Source: Frankia casuarinae
GTDB lineage: Bacteria; Actinomycetota; Actinomycetes; Frankiales; Frankiaceae
DNA length: 64,000 bases
NCBI RefSeq assembly: GCF_000013345.1
Contig: NC_007777.1
Location: 3,224,001-3,288,000 of the forward strand
Reading direction: 5' to 3'
How positions within the stretch are numbered: the stretch's first letter is position 1; each line of letters starts with the position of its first letter. The notes under the pieces are model-generated. The model searched no databases. It was not told the origin of the DNA and saw nothing but the letters and a program-made list of their open reading frames with translations. Of the stretch, positions 1-7,648 are shown piece by piece. The position numbers and the translations under genes were made by a program.

Positions 1-1
1 C

Positions 2-532
2 CGCTTCGACCGCATCGGCGCGCGGCGTCTGGGGTTCGCAAGCGCCCTGACAATGCTCGAGGCCTCCGACGGGGACCTTCGCAGCTACCTCGAGATCGCC
101 GAGGTGATCGAACGCTACTCGCCGAGAGCTGACGCCGACCTGCGTGAGCTCTACCGGCGGATCCTGTTCTCCATCCTGACCGGGAACACCGACGACCACC
201 TGCGCAATCACGCGTTCCTGCGCGAGCGAGACGGCTGGGCGCTCTCTCCTGCCTACGACCTCAACCCCAATCCGGACAACCCGGCCCGGCTGAGCACGGC
301 CGTCGATCTCGACAACACCGACGCAAGCATCGACCTCGCGCTGTCGGTGGGCAACTACTTCCGCTTGTCGCCGCCGAGGGCCCGCGACCTCGTCAGGGAG
401 GTGGAGACCGCCACGGCGGGCTGGCGGCAGGCCGCAGCCGGGCTCGGCATCCCGAAAAGCCAGGCCGACCGGATGGCAGCGGCCTACGAGAGCGAACAAC
501 GACGGATCGCCCGTGCTCTCAGGGTGCCTTGA
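2..532 (+). CDS. HipA-family kinase toxin, C-terminal part (5' end outside window)
   Basis: The frame is open from the first bases of the window, so this is the C-terminal ~176 residues of a longer protein. It carries the HipA C-terminal kinase core: a TGNTDDHLRNHAF segment matching the catalytic loop (Asn-x-Asp-x-His-x-x-Asn) and a SPAYDLNP segment matching the metal-binding Asp region. HipA proteins are Ser/Thr kinases of type II toxin-antitoxin systems; the E. coli enzyme phosphorylates glutamyl-tRNA synthetase. The HipB-like antitoxin normally lies upstream, here outside the window. No start or RBS can be judged. The stop is followed by a strong hairpin at 737-770. Confidence 0.85.
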   Translation, partial: RFDRIGARRLGFASALTMLEASDGDLRSYLEIAEVIERYSPRADADLRELYRRILFSILTGNTDDHLRNHAFLRERDGWALSPAYDLNPNPDNPARLSTAVDLDNTDASIDLALSVGNYFRLSPPRARDLVREVETATAGWRQAAAGLGIPKSQADRMAAAYESEQRRIARALRVP

Positions 533-903
533 GATTGGCTCCGGTATCGGGCGTCACCCGGCCCCGTCCGGCCTATCGGTCAATCCTCGGACATGCCGGC
601 GGCCCCGCCACCAGACACGATCAGCTCATCGCCTTGCTCACCGTCGTCCGTGACACACTCAACGATGTCATAGACGCTGGAGGGGAGCCGGAGCGCCGCC
701 TTCCCGCTACCCGCGCGTGGCGGCCACGGGACGCGAGCGCCGGACACCGTAGAGCTACGGTGTCCGGCGCCGCGGCGGCCGGAAAACCCGGGCGGTCATT
801 GCCGATTGGAACCCGTGCCGGACGCCCTCGCCAACCCCGCTACATGTTTCTCCTAGCGGTTCGCCGTATTTCAGTGGCGTTCCGTCCAGGTCCTCTCGTC
901 AGC
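533..903. other. Intergenic region with one strong hairpin
   Basis: This 371-base stretch separates hipA from the convergent repeat-protein gene. Apart from the perfect inverted repeat at 737-770 I see no credible gene. Open frames exist here but have no start context and no recognisable product. Confidence 0.5.
737..770. terminator. Perfect 16-bp inverted repeat between convergent genes
   Basis: GCGCCGGACACCGTAG is followed by two bases and its exact reverse complement. The hairpin lies between the stop of hipA (plus strand) and the stop of the repeat-protein gene (minus strand), which is where a bidirectional transcription terminator would be expected. There is no U-tract, as is common in actinobacteria. 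Confidence 0.6.
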
Positions 904-1332
904 TCAGTCCCAATCCCAATCCCAATCCCAGTCGTCCTTGTGGCGCCGGTCCTTACCGTCCTTGCCGTCCCACCGGTCCTTACCGTCCTTGCCGTCCCAC
1001 CGGTCCTTACCGTCCTTGCCGTCCCACCGATCCTTACCGTCCTTGCCGTCCCACCGATCCTTACCGTCCCACCCGTCCTTACCGTTCCAGCCGTCCCACC
1101 CGTCCTTACCGTTCCAGCCGTCCCACCCGTCCTTACCGTCCCACCGGTCCTTGCCGTCCCAGCCGTCCCAGCCGTCCTTACCCCAATGATCCTTGGCGAT
1201 CTTTTCATCCACCGGGCCACCGAGATAGCTCGACGCCAGCGCGCTCGTAGCCGCCGGCCCCACGGTGACGAACACTGCCGCCGCCGTAGACACCGCGACA
1301 ACCGCGGCTTTCCGCCTCACGGACTTGTCCAC
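904..1332 (-). CDS. Secreted Asp/Lys/Trp/Gly tandem-repeat protein
   Basis: A 142-residue product beginning at a GTG (1330-1332) with GGAGG four bases upstream. Residues 1-33 form a Sec signal peptide (KSVRRKA, then an Ala/Val-rich core, then SALA). The mature part is nearly all imperfect copies of KDGWDGWDGKDRWDG and ends in an Asp-Trp run encoded by CCCAAT repeats. No enzyme domain is visible. The composition (very Asp-, Gly-, Lys- and Trp-rich, no Cys) suggests an extracellular disordered or metal/polyanion-binding protein, but no function is assigned. A longer in-frame ATG (1416) exists without an RBS. The signal peptide and clean stop support coding despite the repeats. Confidence 0.6.
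   Translation of the reverse strand: MDKSVRRKAAVVAVSTAAAVFVTVGPAATSALASSYLGGPVDEKIAKDHWGKDGWDGWDGKDRWDGKDGWDGWNGKDGWDGWNGKDGWDGKDRWDGKDGKDRWDGKDGKDRWDGKDGKDRWDGKDGKDRRHKDDWDWDWDWD
950..1182. repeat. Minisatellite encoding KDG/KDRWDG repeats
   Basis: Repeated blocks of CCTTACCGTCCTTGCCGTCC and variants in multiples of three bases, all inside the secreted repeat-protein gene. Copy-number change would lengthen or shorten the protein in frame. Confidence 0.75.
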
Positions 1333-1484
1333 GCTTCCTCCAGAACCGAGAGAGAGTGAATCGCTACTATCGGTAACAGAGACTAGCGTGCTCGACGAGG
1401 TCCGCAAACGGATCATCGACCGACTTCGACGATCAGCTAGCCACGGAGCGTGGCCTTAGCGGGATGAAGAGGAGATTCCAACTC

Positions 1485-1809
1485 CTATACACCCGCTGGA
1501 AAGGGAGATGCGGAATGTTGAGGTTCGCGGTTCACGGACTCCCACCACGCATGGTAATTGTCGGGTGGGTAGTAGGCGGTCATGCCCTTCGGCATGAATC
1601 GGTCCAATTCTGACAACGGCGCCTCGTCCGGAGTGATATACGTCAGCTGCCGGGTCGCAGGAGGAGATGGCGCGGTCCGCCTCCTGACGGATCCACCCGG
1701 CCCAGGCGAGCGCTGCTGCGTGTTCGGATTCCTCCGGCGTGTCGCCGGCATCCGTCGAGGGCAGGCCACGCTTCCGCCGCAGCCAGAAGTGATCAAGGTG
1801 GTCTATCGA
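1485..1809 (-). pseudogene. Decayed coding remnant downstream of the membrane-protein gene
   Basis: Directly after the TAG (1810-1812) of the membrane protein, the same frame stays open with coding-like GC3 and reads HLDHFWLRRKRG... up to about position 1650. The signal then continues in another frame (ITPDEAPLSELDRFMPKG...PAGV) to a stop at 1485. Two readings are possible: a C-terminal extension of the membrane protein cut off by a nonsense mutation and a frameshift, or a separate small gene with one frameshift. The product is not recognised and no start codon with an RBS is visible. Confidence 0.4.
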
Positions 1810-2445
1810 CTACAAAATGGCCTGGGAGGCGGGATACAGCTGCTTCAGTAGTTTGCCGAACTCCCCCGATGTGTTCCATCTGTCGAGCACGATTCCGAGC
1901 TGCGCGGCAAGGTCGCCTCGCCTGCCGTCCGCTGGATCTGGGAGGACTGCCTGTATGATCGCCTCGGCATGCTTTTCGAAGGTCATGTCGTCGTCCACAG
2001 TGTGTTCCCACTTCCGCGGCCTCGGCAATCGGCTCTCCGCCTTTGGACTGATCACTGAGACGAGATAGTCCAGCACGGGCATCGCCCGGCCTGTTGCCTC
2101 GATATCCGCATCGCCGCGAGCCAGGTGCCAGACCGCCGCCGAGTCCGCGGCAGAGAACACCTGAGCGAGATCACGCCGTCTCTCCAGCTCGCGTTGGTAC
2201 TCGTCGGAGAGGACGGGAACCGGGGTCATCGCCATCGTAGGGACTACCACTGGCGACGGAGGAGCCTTCTCCGCATCCAGAATCCCGCGCACCGGCCACG
2301 CCTGGACGACTGTCACTCCTGTCAGAGCGAGCGCAAGAACTACCCAGATCAACAACGGCCCGCCCACGATCCACCCCAGAAGAAGCGGCGTGGCGAGGAG
2401 ACCGAAAAGGTTCATGACGAAGACGACCCACTGACTCCTGGTCAT
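1810..2445 (-). CDS. Two-helix membrane protein of the cyclase/P-loop operon
   Basis: A 211-residue protein. Residues ~7-25 and ~28-50 are hydrophobic helices forming an N-terminal hairpin; the rest (~80-211) is cytosolic and mostly helical, rich in charged residues (YQRELERRRDLAQVF, EKHAEAIIQAVL). No known domain is recognised. Its ATG overlaps the TGA of the preceding P-loop gene (ATGA at 2442-2445), so translation is probably coupled and the two products likely act together. In conflict systems a downstream transmembrane protein is often the membrane effector; that is inference from architecture only. Coding-like sequence continues past its TAG, so it may be truncated. Confidence 0.75.
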   Translation of the reverse strand: MTRSQWVVFVMNLFGLLATPLLLGWIVGGPLLIWVVLALALTGVTVVQAWPVRGILDAEKAPPSPVVVPTMAMTPVPVLSDEYQRELERRRDLAQVFSAADSAAVWHLARGDADIEATGRAMPVLDYLVSVISPKAESRLPRPRKWEHTVDDDMTFEKHAEAIIQAVLPDPADGRRGDLAAQLGIVLDRWNTSGEFGKLLKQLYPASQAIL

Positions 2446-4724
2446 CGTTGTTCCTCTCGTCCTGCGGCGGGCGACGGCTGGGTGTCACCTGGCGAGGAGG
2501 GCGGACGCAAGCCGACATCCTCCCCGAAGAGCTCCTTATCGATCCGGTCGAGGAGATAGGTGCGAACTGCGGCCTGGTCGGGCGCCATCGGATCCCCCAG
2601 CGGCCGATCCACCCAACGACCGAGGATCGCCCGCAGCGATGAAAGCAGATCAAAACGTTCACGCAGCGCGTCGACGAGCAAGTCCGGTAAAATCGTCGGC
2701 CCCCGCCCAACAGCCTGCACCACGTCATCCAGCCAGAGATGGACCAGCCCGATCGTTTCCTTCGAGGGCGGCGCATCGGCCTCGAGCACAAGGATCCACC
2801 CGCCACGGAAAAGCTCCCCGCATTCGGGATCGTCGACAGGCCGCCATCCGACGGCGTCCCTGGCATACAACCGAGAGGCCGACACCAGGCGCAGAAAAAC
2901 CTCCGCGTTCCCCGTCGATCCGCGGACGGCATAGGGCGCTCTCACGGACCGGCCAAGTACATAGCGATAGTTGTCCCGGTCGGCGCTTGCCAGGGTCTCG
3001 ACGGCATCGATGGCCGCGCTGGCAACCTGCGGATTCTCATGCGCGGCGAAGTTGTGCAGTCGGGTCAACGCCTGAAACGGATAGATATCATATATTATTT
3101 TACCAGAGAGCTCGATACACATACGCGCCAGGTAGGCGTCCAGCCGATGATCCTCCGACCATGCACGGATCCGCTGCCGGAACTTCCGGCCGCCGGTTCC
3201 CTCCGCTCCCTCCTCCAGGCCCTTCGTAAGCAGGCCCAAGCACGCGGGGATCGCGGCGACACGACGGCGACCGATCCAGTGATACGCAAGATCCAGGGCA
3301 TCATCGGCTCGATCACTCCGCAACGACTCCTCGGTGAACCGTTCCGCGAACCTCGTCAGAACATCGTTGGGCCAAAAGATCCCCGGCGGCGAGGGAAGCC
3401 GTTCCGCCCAATCGAGAAAGGCCGGACGCAACGTCGGGTAGTTGTCCCAGGCATAGTGGCGCGCGGCCACGCCGAATCCCGTCTTCTCAAAACGGATCGG
3501 TCTCTGCTCGTCGCGGACGACACCGATCTCTCCCAGGCGGGCCAGAAAACCTGGGCGGGTCAACGCGTGGTCATCTGGAAGGCGAAACTCACCGGCCCGG
3601 GCGAGCTCCCGTTGCGCAACGAACACCAGGTCCCGATCCGCGTCCTCCAGCATGGCCGCTGTGATGAGAAGGAGAGCGTTCATGCCGGTCCGATCGTTCT
3701 CGAGCAGACAGTCGATCTCCTTCCCATAATCGCTGTCCTGCCGTTTGACCTCCCGCCAGGCCAACCGGAGGCAGTCCGGCAGAGCCGCGCCCGGACGCAT
3801 ACCCAGGAGTTTCGCTGACGCTACGGCCACCCGGCTCACCTGATACAGCGTGGCGGCCCCGAGATCGGCGAGATCGGCGGACTTTTCGATGATCTTTACT
3901 ATCGTCGCAAGATCAGGCTGCGCGCTTGGTTGCATGGATACGGCGAGGTGTGATTGCAGCACGGCACGCCAGTCCGGCCGGCTCATCTCGGGCACGAGTC
4001 GCCGCAGCTCGGCCGGCAGCCATCTCACCGAGTCCGCTGGAAGAATGACCGCCAGATAGCGGGCCGAGCCGGCAACGACGTCCCGCAGCGCCTCAAGCCG
4101 CTTCGCCAGTTCCTCGGAGCGAGACGGCATCAATTCGGACAGGTCGAGAAGATACCGCGCCTGATCGTCCAACGCTTTCTGGGGAATGTCCGGCTCGTCG
4201 TCTGCCTCGACATCGGCGGGAATACGCTCAATCCTCTCCGTCCCGGCCCTGGCACCACCGGCTCCAGCCACCAGCATCCACGCCGCGGCGTGGATGCCGT
4301 CTCCGGGGGATCCCGAGAGCAGCACCAGGCGGTGTTTTTCTATCTTTTCCGCCGCATCCGCGAAGCCGGTGGGCCGAACGAACACTCCGCTCAGCTCGCG
4401 AAGAGTCGCGCCGGAGATGGCTTCGGGCCGGCGAACTCGCTTCTTTGCCAGGTCGATCAGATTCACAATATTCTTGATGTCGCCGTTTCCCAGATGGGTC
4501 TGCGCCCGATTGTCACCACTTACCGAGCCGCCGACGTTGCCTGCTCCACCGGATTTTCCTGCCCCGCTGACATTACCGGTGTTCCCGGCCCCCGGTGGTT
4601 CGGCGGCGGCCGCTGCGCCGGCGCCGGCTGCTTTCTCGTCCGGGGGCACATTACCCGGCGGTTCGTGCGGCAAGGTTTCATCCGCTGGACTGGCGCCAGG
4701 CATAAGACTCCGGATGTCAGTCAT
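2442..4724 (-). CDS. Large protein with shared N-terminal motif and degenerate P-loop domain
   Basis: A 760-residue protein. Residues 1-62 are Pro/Gly/Ala-rich linker; 63-83 hold NVGGSVSGDNRAQTHLGNG followed by Asp-Ile, nearly identical to a motif in the upstream gene product. From ~100 an NTPase-like fold begins: VLLSGSPGDGIHAAAW at 134-149 sits where a Walker A would be but lacks the Lys and Ser/Thr, so ATP hydrolysis is doubtful. YLLDLSEL may be a Walker B relic. The C-terminal ~450 residues are helical and could form repeats. The start chosen is ATG 4722-4724, with GGAGGG about nine bases upstream; it overlaps the cyclase-like gene by eight bases. Larger in-frame starts have no coding character. 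It may be a STAND-like scaffold or sensor; function not known. Confidence 0.8.
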   Translation of the reverse strand: MTDIRSLMPGASPADETLPHEPPGNVPPDEKAAGAGAAAAAEPPGAGNTGNVSGAGKSGGAGNVGGSVSGDNRAQTHLGNGDIKNIVNLIDLAKKRVRRPEAISGATLRELSGVFVRPTGFADAAEKIEKHRLVLLSGSPGDGIHAAAWMLVAGAGGARAGTERIERIPADVEADDEPDIPQKALDDQARYLLDLSELMPSRSEELAKRLEALRDVVAGSARYLAVILPADSVRWLPAELRRLVPEMSRPDWRAVLQSHLAVSMQPSAQPDLATIVKIIEKSADLADLGAATLYQVSRVAVASAKLLGMRPGAALPDCLRLAWREVKRQDSDYGKEIDCLLENDRTGMNALLLITAAMLEDADRDLVFVAQRELARAGEFRLPDDHALTRPGFLARLGEIGVVRDEQRPIRFEKTGFGVAARHYAWDNYPTLRPAFLDWAERLPSPPGIFWPNDVLTRFAERFTEESLRSDRADDALDLAYHWIGRRRVAAIPACLGLLTKGLEEGAEGTGGRKFRQRIRAWSEDHRLDAYLARMCIELSGKIIYDIYPFQALTRLHNFAAHENPQVASAAIDAVETLASADRDNYRYVLGRSVRAPYAVRGSTGNAEVFLRLVSASRLYARDAVGWRPVDDPECGELFRGGWILVLEADAPPSKETIGLVHLWLDDVVQAVGRGPTILPDLLVDALRERFDLLSSLRAILGRWVDRPLGDPMAPDQAAVRTYLLDRIDKELFGEDVGLRPPSSPGDTQPSPAAGREEQR
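4476..4538 (-). other. Shared 21-residue motif, copy in the P-loop protein
   Basis: Encodes residues 63-83 of the 760-residue protein, pattern NVGGSVxGDNRxQTHxGxG then Asp-Ile. Seventeen of 21 residues match the copy in the cyclase-like protein while 14 of 63 bases differ, so the peptide rather than the DNA is conserved. Confidence 0.8.
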
Positions 4725-5841
4725 CGTGTGCGCCCTCCACGCCCGAAGTCCCCTTTTCGTCCACGGCTCCGGGGTCCGGGGCCGTGGTCGGGGATCCCTG
4801 CGTGAAGTTAGAATCACCAAAATTAGGGCGGTCGAGCGGCGCGGCGAACTGGTGGCCCTGGCCATAGTGTTCCGGGCCATGGTGCTCGGTACGCGGCCCG
4901 ATCTGCTGGTCGCCGCGTGGGGCGTGGGTATCTCTACGGGTTGTGCGGATCGGACCAGACGCGGTGTTGATGTCACCGATGCCCACGTGCGTCTGCGGCC
5001 GATTATCCCCGAAGACCGATCCGCCGACGTTGCTGATACCACCGATATTTCTGATGCCGCTGATATTTCTGGTAGCGCCGCTCTGCCCAAGGTCGGCTCG
5101 GCTACGGTCCGATGGCGTGGAAGCCTCGGCCGCCGCCCGCGACGGTGCGGCTGGAACCTCGGGAACGCGGAAGCCGCGGTGCAGCAGGCCGCCCGACGGT
5201 CTCGGCACATACAGGTACGCCTCGTCGCGGTATGTCTTCACCTCGACGGGGGCCTTCACGAACAAGGAGTCGTCCAGCCCGCTGTAACCGCTGAGCACGG
5301 CGTCCTCGTAGGCCCGTGACGACAGGATCGCGGCCACCAGGGTCGTCCGGGGATTCGACTCTTCCAGCAGGTGTCGTACCGCGGCGGCGTCAAGCTGGCG
5401 GTGCAGGGCAATACGGGCCGCACCGCTGCCGTCACCCAGCCGGTTCGTCCCCGAATCGGTCGTCGATCCCACGTGCAGGCTCACCCGCATCCGCAGCGTC
5501 CGGTCGGCCGCGGCAGGTGCGACGGGCGCGACCTTGTTCCGGTACTCCAGCTCCTGCTGGAGGTTGTCCAGGAACGGGTGGACGAGCAACGGCAGCATCG
5601 AGGGCTCGAAGCCGAGCACGTACCCGTCGCCGGTGGTGTCGGAGAAACGTTCCATCGATGGTGATTCGGACCAGCCAGAACGCGCGAACGCTCCGGTGAG
5701 GATGTCCGGCACCGCCCGCGTCATGTCCTCGTGCCAGCGTCCGGGGTAGCCGCTGAAATCCTTGATGTCGACGACGAGCAGGGCCCGGTAAGGGGGCATT
5801 GCCATGCTGTCGGTGCCGCCATGGACCGGTGTAGAGGCCAT
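4717..5841 (-). CDS. Class III nucleotidyl-cyclase-like protein
   Basis: A 374-residue protein. Residues ~18-215 resemble a class III cyclase homology domain: LLVVDIKDFSG (24-31) carries the first metal Asp, DTTGDGYVLGF (68-78) the second, and RMRVSLHVG (118-125) the central strand. The transition-state Asn appears replaced (GSGAARIALHRQ), so activity is uncertain. Residues 258-291 contain ISGIRNIGGISNVGGSVFGD, the motif repeated in the next gene product; the tail (300-374) is polar and low complexity. AAGGA lies seven bases before ATG 5841. The next gene overlaps by eight bases. A cyclic-nucleotide-binding regulator gene lies just upstream. The actinobacterial family is usually annotated as hypothetical. 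Confidence 0.75.
   Translation of the reverse strand: MASTPVHGGTDSMAMPPYRALLVVDIKDFSGYPGRWHEDMTRAVPDILTGAFARSGWSESPSMERFSDTTGDGYVLGFEPSMLPLLVHPFLDNLQQELEYRNKVAPVAPAAADRTLRMRVSLHVGSTTDSGTNRLGDGSGAARIALHRQLDAAAVRHLLEESNPRTTLVAAILSSRAYEDAVLSGYSGLDDSLFVKAPVEVKTYRDEAYLYVPRPSGGLLHRGFRVPEVPAAPSRAAAEASTPSDRSRADLGQSGATRNISGIRNIGGISNVGGSVFGDNRPQTHVGIGDINTASGPIRTTRRDTHAPRGDQQIGPRTEHHGPEHYGQGHQFAAPLDRPNFGDSNFTQGSPTTAPDPGAVDEKGTSGVEGAHDD
4969..5031 (-). other. Shared 21-residue motif, copy in the cyclase-like protein
   Basis: Encodes residues 271-291 of the 374-residue protein. It follows a run of related Ile-Gly/Asn-Ile-Gly-Gly steps. Position (C-terminal here, N-terminal in the neighbour) is what a homotypic docking or amyloid-type signalling motif would show; this is inference. 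Confidence 0.8.
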
Positions 5842-6034
5842 CGCTGAATCCTTCGCGTTCGCGGGAGAGCACGGATGTCGTGCCCGTGTTCTTCAGCGTC
5901 GCGGCGGAAGAGTGACAAAAACGTCCATCGACGGACGGTTCAACGGTGGCACGGACCACATCTCGTCGGCCCACCGGCTCCCGTCAACGGAGAACCAGCG
6001 GACGACCTGGAGCCCGCCGGGCCAGCCGGCATGC

Positions 6035-6712
6035 TCAGCCGGTCGTGATGCCCACCTCGGCCCGCAACCGTGAGATATCCGCCACCGCGAGCCGTGGCCC
6101 CGGCCTCAGCACCTGTTCCTCTCGCAATGCCGCCACATGTGCGGCCACCGTGCTCCGGGCGAGTCCCAGGGACTCCGCGACGGCATCGAGCGAGAACGGC
6201 ACCCGCATCGGATCGGGCAGCTCCGGTCCGGCGAGGGCGACCAGTTCCAACAGCAGGCGGGCGACCCGCTGCCGCGGCGAGAAATGCACGAGCTGATGCT
6301 GATAGGGAACCGTTTCGGACAGCTTGCTCACCACGTAGTCAGCCAGCGCTCCCTGAACACCGTGCCGCCGCAGGAAGGAGTCGAGCGTGGCGGCGGAGAC
6401 CCGATGCGCCTCGCATCGATCGATCGCCTGCACCGTGGCGGTGCGTCCGGTTCCGATTCGCGCCATCTCACCGATCATGTCCCCGGGCGAGCGCAGCGCC
6501 AGCAGGAGGGCCGAGCCCTCCGCGTCCACGCGCACCACCTTTACCCGGCCGGTGGTCAGCAGAAGCAGGAAATCATCTGGATCGCCCTGACGCAGCAGCA
6601 CCTGCCGCGACCGGAAATGGCACCGGGAACCGCATGACAACAACGCCTGCCAGAGACGGTCGCCGAGGATAGCCTGCATTCCCCGCCGGGCAGGCCGGAC
6701 AGAATTGGTCAT
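6035..6712 (-). CDS. Crp/Fnr-family transcriptional regulator
   Basis: A 225-residue protein with a cyclic-nucleotide-binding beta-roll (~15-125), a dimer helix and a C-terminal winged helix-turn-helix (~150-215). The phosphate-binding cassette reads GEMARIGTGRTATV (81-94), keeping the Gly-Glu and Arg-Thr positions that contact cyclic nucleotide in CAP. The recognition helix region is AVAESLGLARSTVAAHVAAL. It lies 193 bases upstream of the cyclase-like gene on the same strand, so it could sense that protein's product or control the operon. The RBS before ATG 6712 is weak; an alternative ATG (MQAILG) is eleven codons in. Ligand unknown. Confidence 0.85.
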   Translation of the reverse strand: MTNSVRPARRGMQAILGDRLWQALLSCGSRCHFRSRQVLLRQGDPDDFLLLLTTGRVKVVRVDAEGSALLLALRSPGDMIGEMARIGTGRTATVQAIDRCEAHRVSAATLDSFLRRHGVQGALADYVVSKLSETVPYQHQLVHFSPRQRVARLLLELVALAGPELPDPMRVPFSLDAVAESLGLARSTVAAHVAALREEQVLRPGPRLAVADISRLRAEVGITTG

Positions 6713-6840
6713 CCCACAGAAGTATCGCGGATCGGGCCCGCATTCGGCGCCGCCACCGAGAGGATGCGACTGAGGTGACCGACCAGCGGTCTTGTCCGAT
6801 CAATCCTTTCTATCCGGTTCGCCCGATTCGCTCTCGGCCG

Positions 6841-6872
6841 CGATGCACCGATGCACCGATGTACCGATGTAC
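6841..6872. repeat. 8-bp tandem repeat, four copies
   Basis: CGATGCAC twice and then CGATGTAC twice, head to tail, between the Crp/Fnr gene and the I66-like gene. Noncoding. Confidence 0.8.
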
Positions 6873-6912
6873 CGTGCCGCGGATGGTCGAACTGCTGCCA
6901 TCCGCGGCACGG
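6872..6912 (-). terminator. Perfect 15-bp inverted repeat after the I66-like gene
   Basis: CCGTGCCGCGGATGG, an 11-base loop, then the exact reverse complement. It lies about 77 bases beyond the stop of the minus-strand gene ending at 6989, as expected for its transcription terminator. Confidence 0.6.
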
Positions 6913-6988
6913 CGCCCGGCTCCCCGTGCCATCGGCGCAGGGCCTCGTTCACCGGCCGGGCCGGGCCCCGGGTGGACGGGTTACTCGA

Positions 6989-7393
6989 CTACTCGACGCC
7001 CTCGAAAATCCAGCCCCTGTCCTCCCTGAAGATAGGTGACAGGGCAACCAGCGGCGGGTAGATGAGCGCCGGGTGAAGTCCCAGGGTCAGTTCATTGTCC
7101 GGGACACCGATGGTGAAGGTACCCGACTGGGGACCATCAGCGATCTTCCATTCACGCGGCTCCGGGAGCACACGTACCCGCTCGAATGTGTCCGGGTCAC
7201 CATCGAAGCTCACAAAAGCCCCGCCGGACGGCTTGCGGATCGTGTAGGTGTCGTCGTTGGCGCGCCGCACCTGCCACACCTGCCCGCCGCCGTTGCCGTC
7301 AGGCAGAAGGACGAGGTTGCCCCCGCCCACGTCGGTGAGGGTCTGCTGCCCGGCGATGCTGATCCGGTAGATGCCGTCGATCACACTTGCCAC
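6989..7393 (-). CDS. I66-like beta-trefoil serine protease inhibitor
   Basis: A 134-residue protein. The pattern (GIYRISIAG... QVWQVRR ... TYTIRKPSGGAFVSFDGDP ... PREWKI ... GTFTIGVP ... IYPPLVALSP ... GWIFEGVE) matches the beta-trefoil peptidase inhibitor I66 family known mainly from fungi, which blocks serine proteases. No signal peptide is present, so it is probably cytoplasmic or exported by another route. The start is the GTG at 7391-7393 with AGAGGAG six bases upstream; a TTG seven codons earlier is less likely. It stands alone, with a hairpin terminator downstream. Family assignment is by motif memory and is moderately sure. Confidence 0.65.
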   Translation of the reverse strand: MASVIDGIYRISIAGQQTLTDVGGGNLVLLPDGNGGGQVWQVRRANDDTYTIRKPSGGAFVSFDGDPDTFERVRVLPEPREWKIADGPQSGTFTIGVPDNELTLGLHPALIYPPLVALSPIFREDRGWIFEGVE

Positions 7394-7648
7394 GCTTGGC
7401 TCCTCTTCCGTCAAAGGAACAACTGGTCACGGTTGCAACCAGCCGCGATTGAGAATGTTGCTGCCTGCACCAGAGTCAGAAGGAAGATCTTCTCTTTGAT
7501 GACATGATGAGACCCTTTTTGGCGGTTCGATGAGCCAGGAAAGCTCTGCGATGGGGCACTGGACGAGCAGACCGTGGTGGCAGCGGACAGCCAGGACGCT
7601 AACACCATCATGCCCGCTGGCGTCGGCGTTTCGGATCAGCGGCGCACA

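Noticed and set aside
1265-1459. Short plus-strand frame over the repeat-protein start
   Set aside because: Antisense to the signal-peptide region; no RBS and no conserved features.
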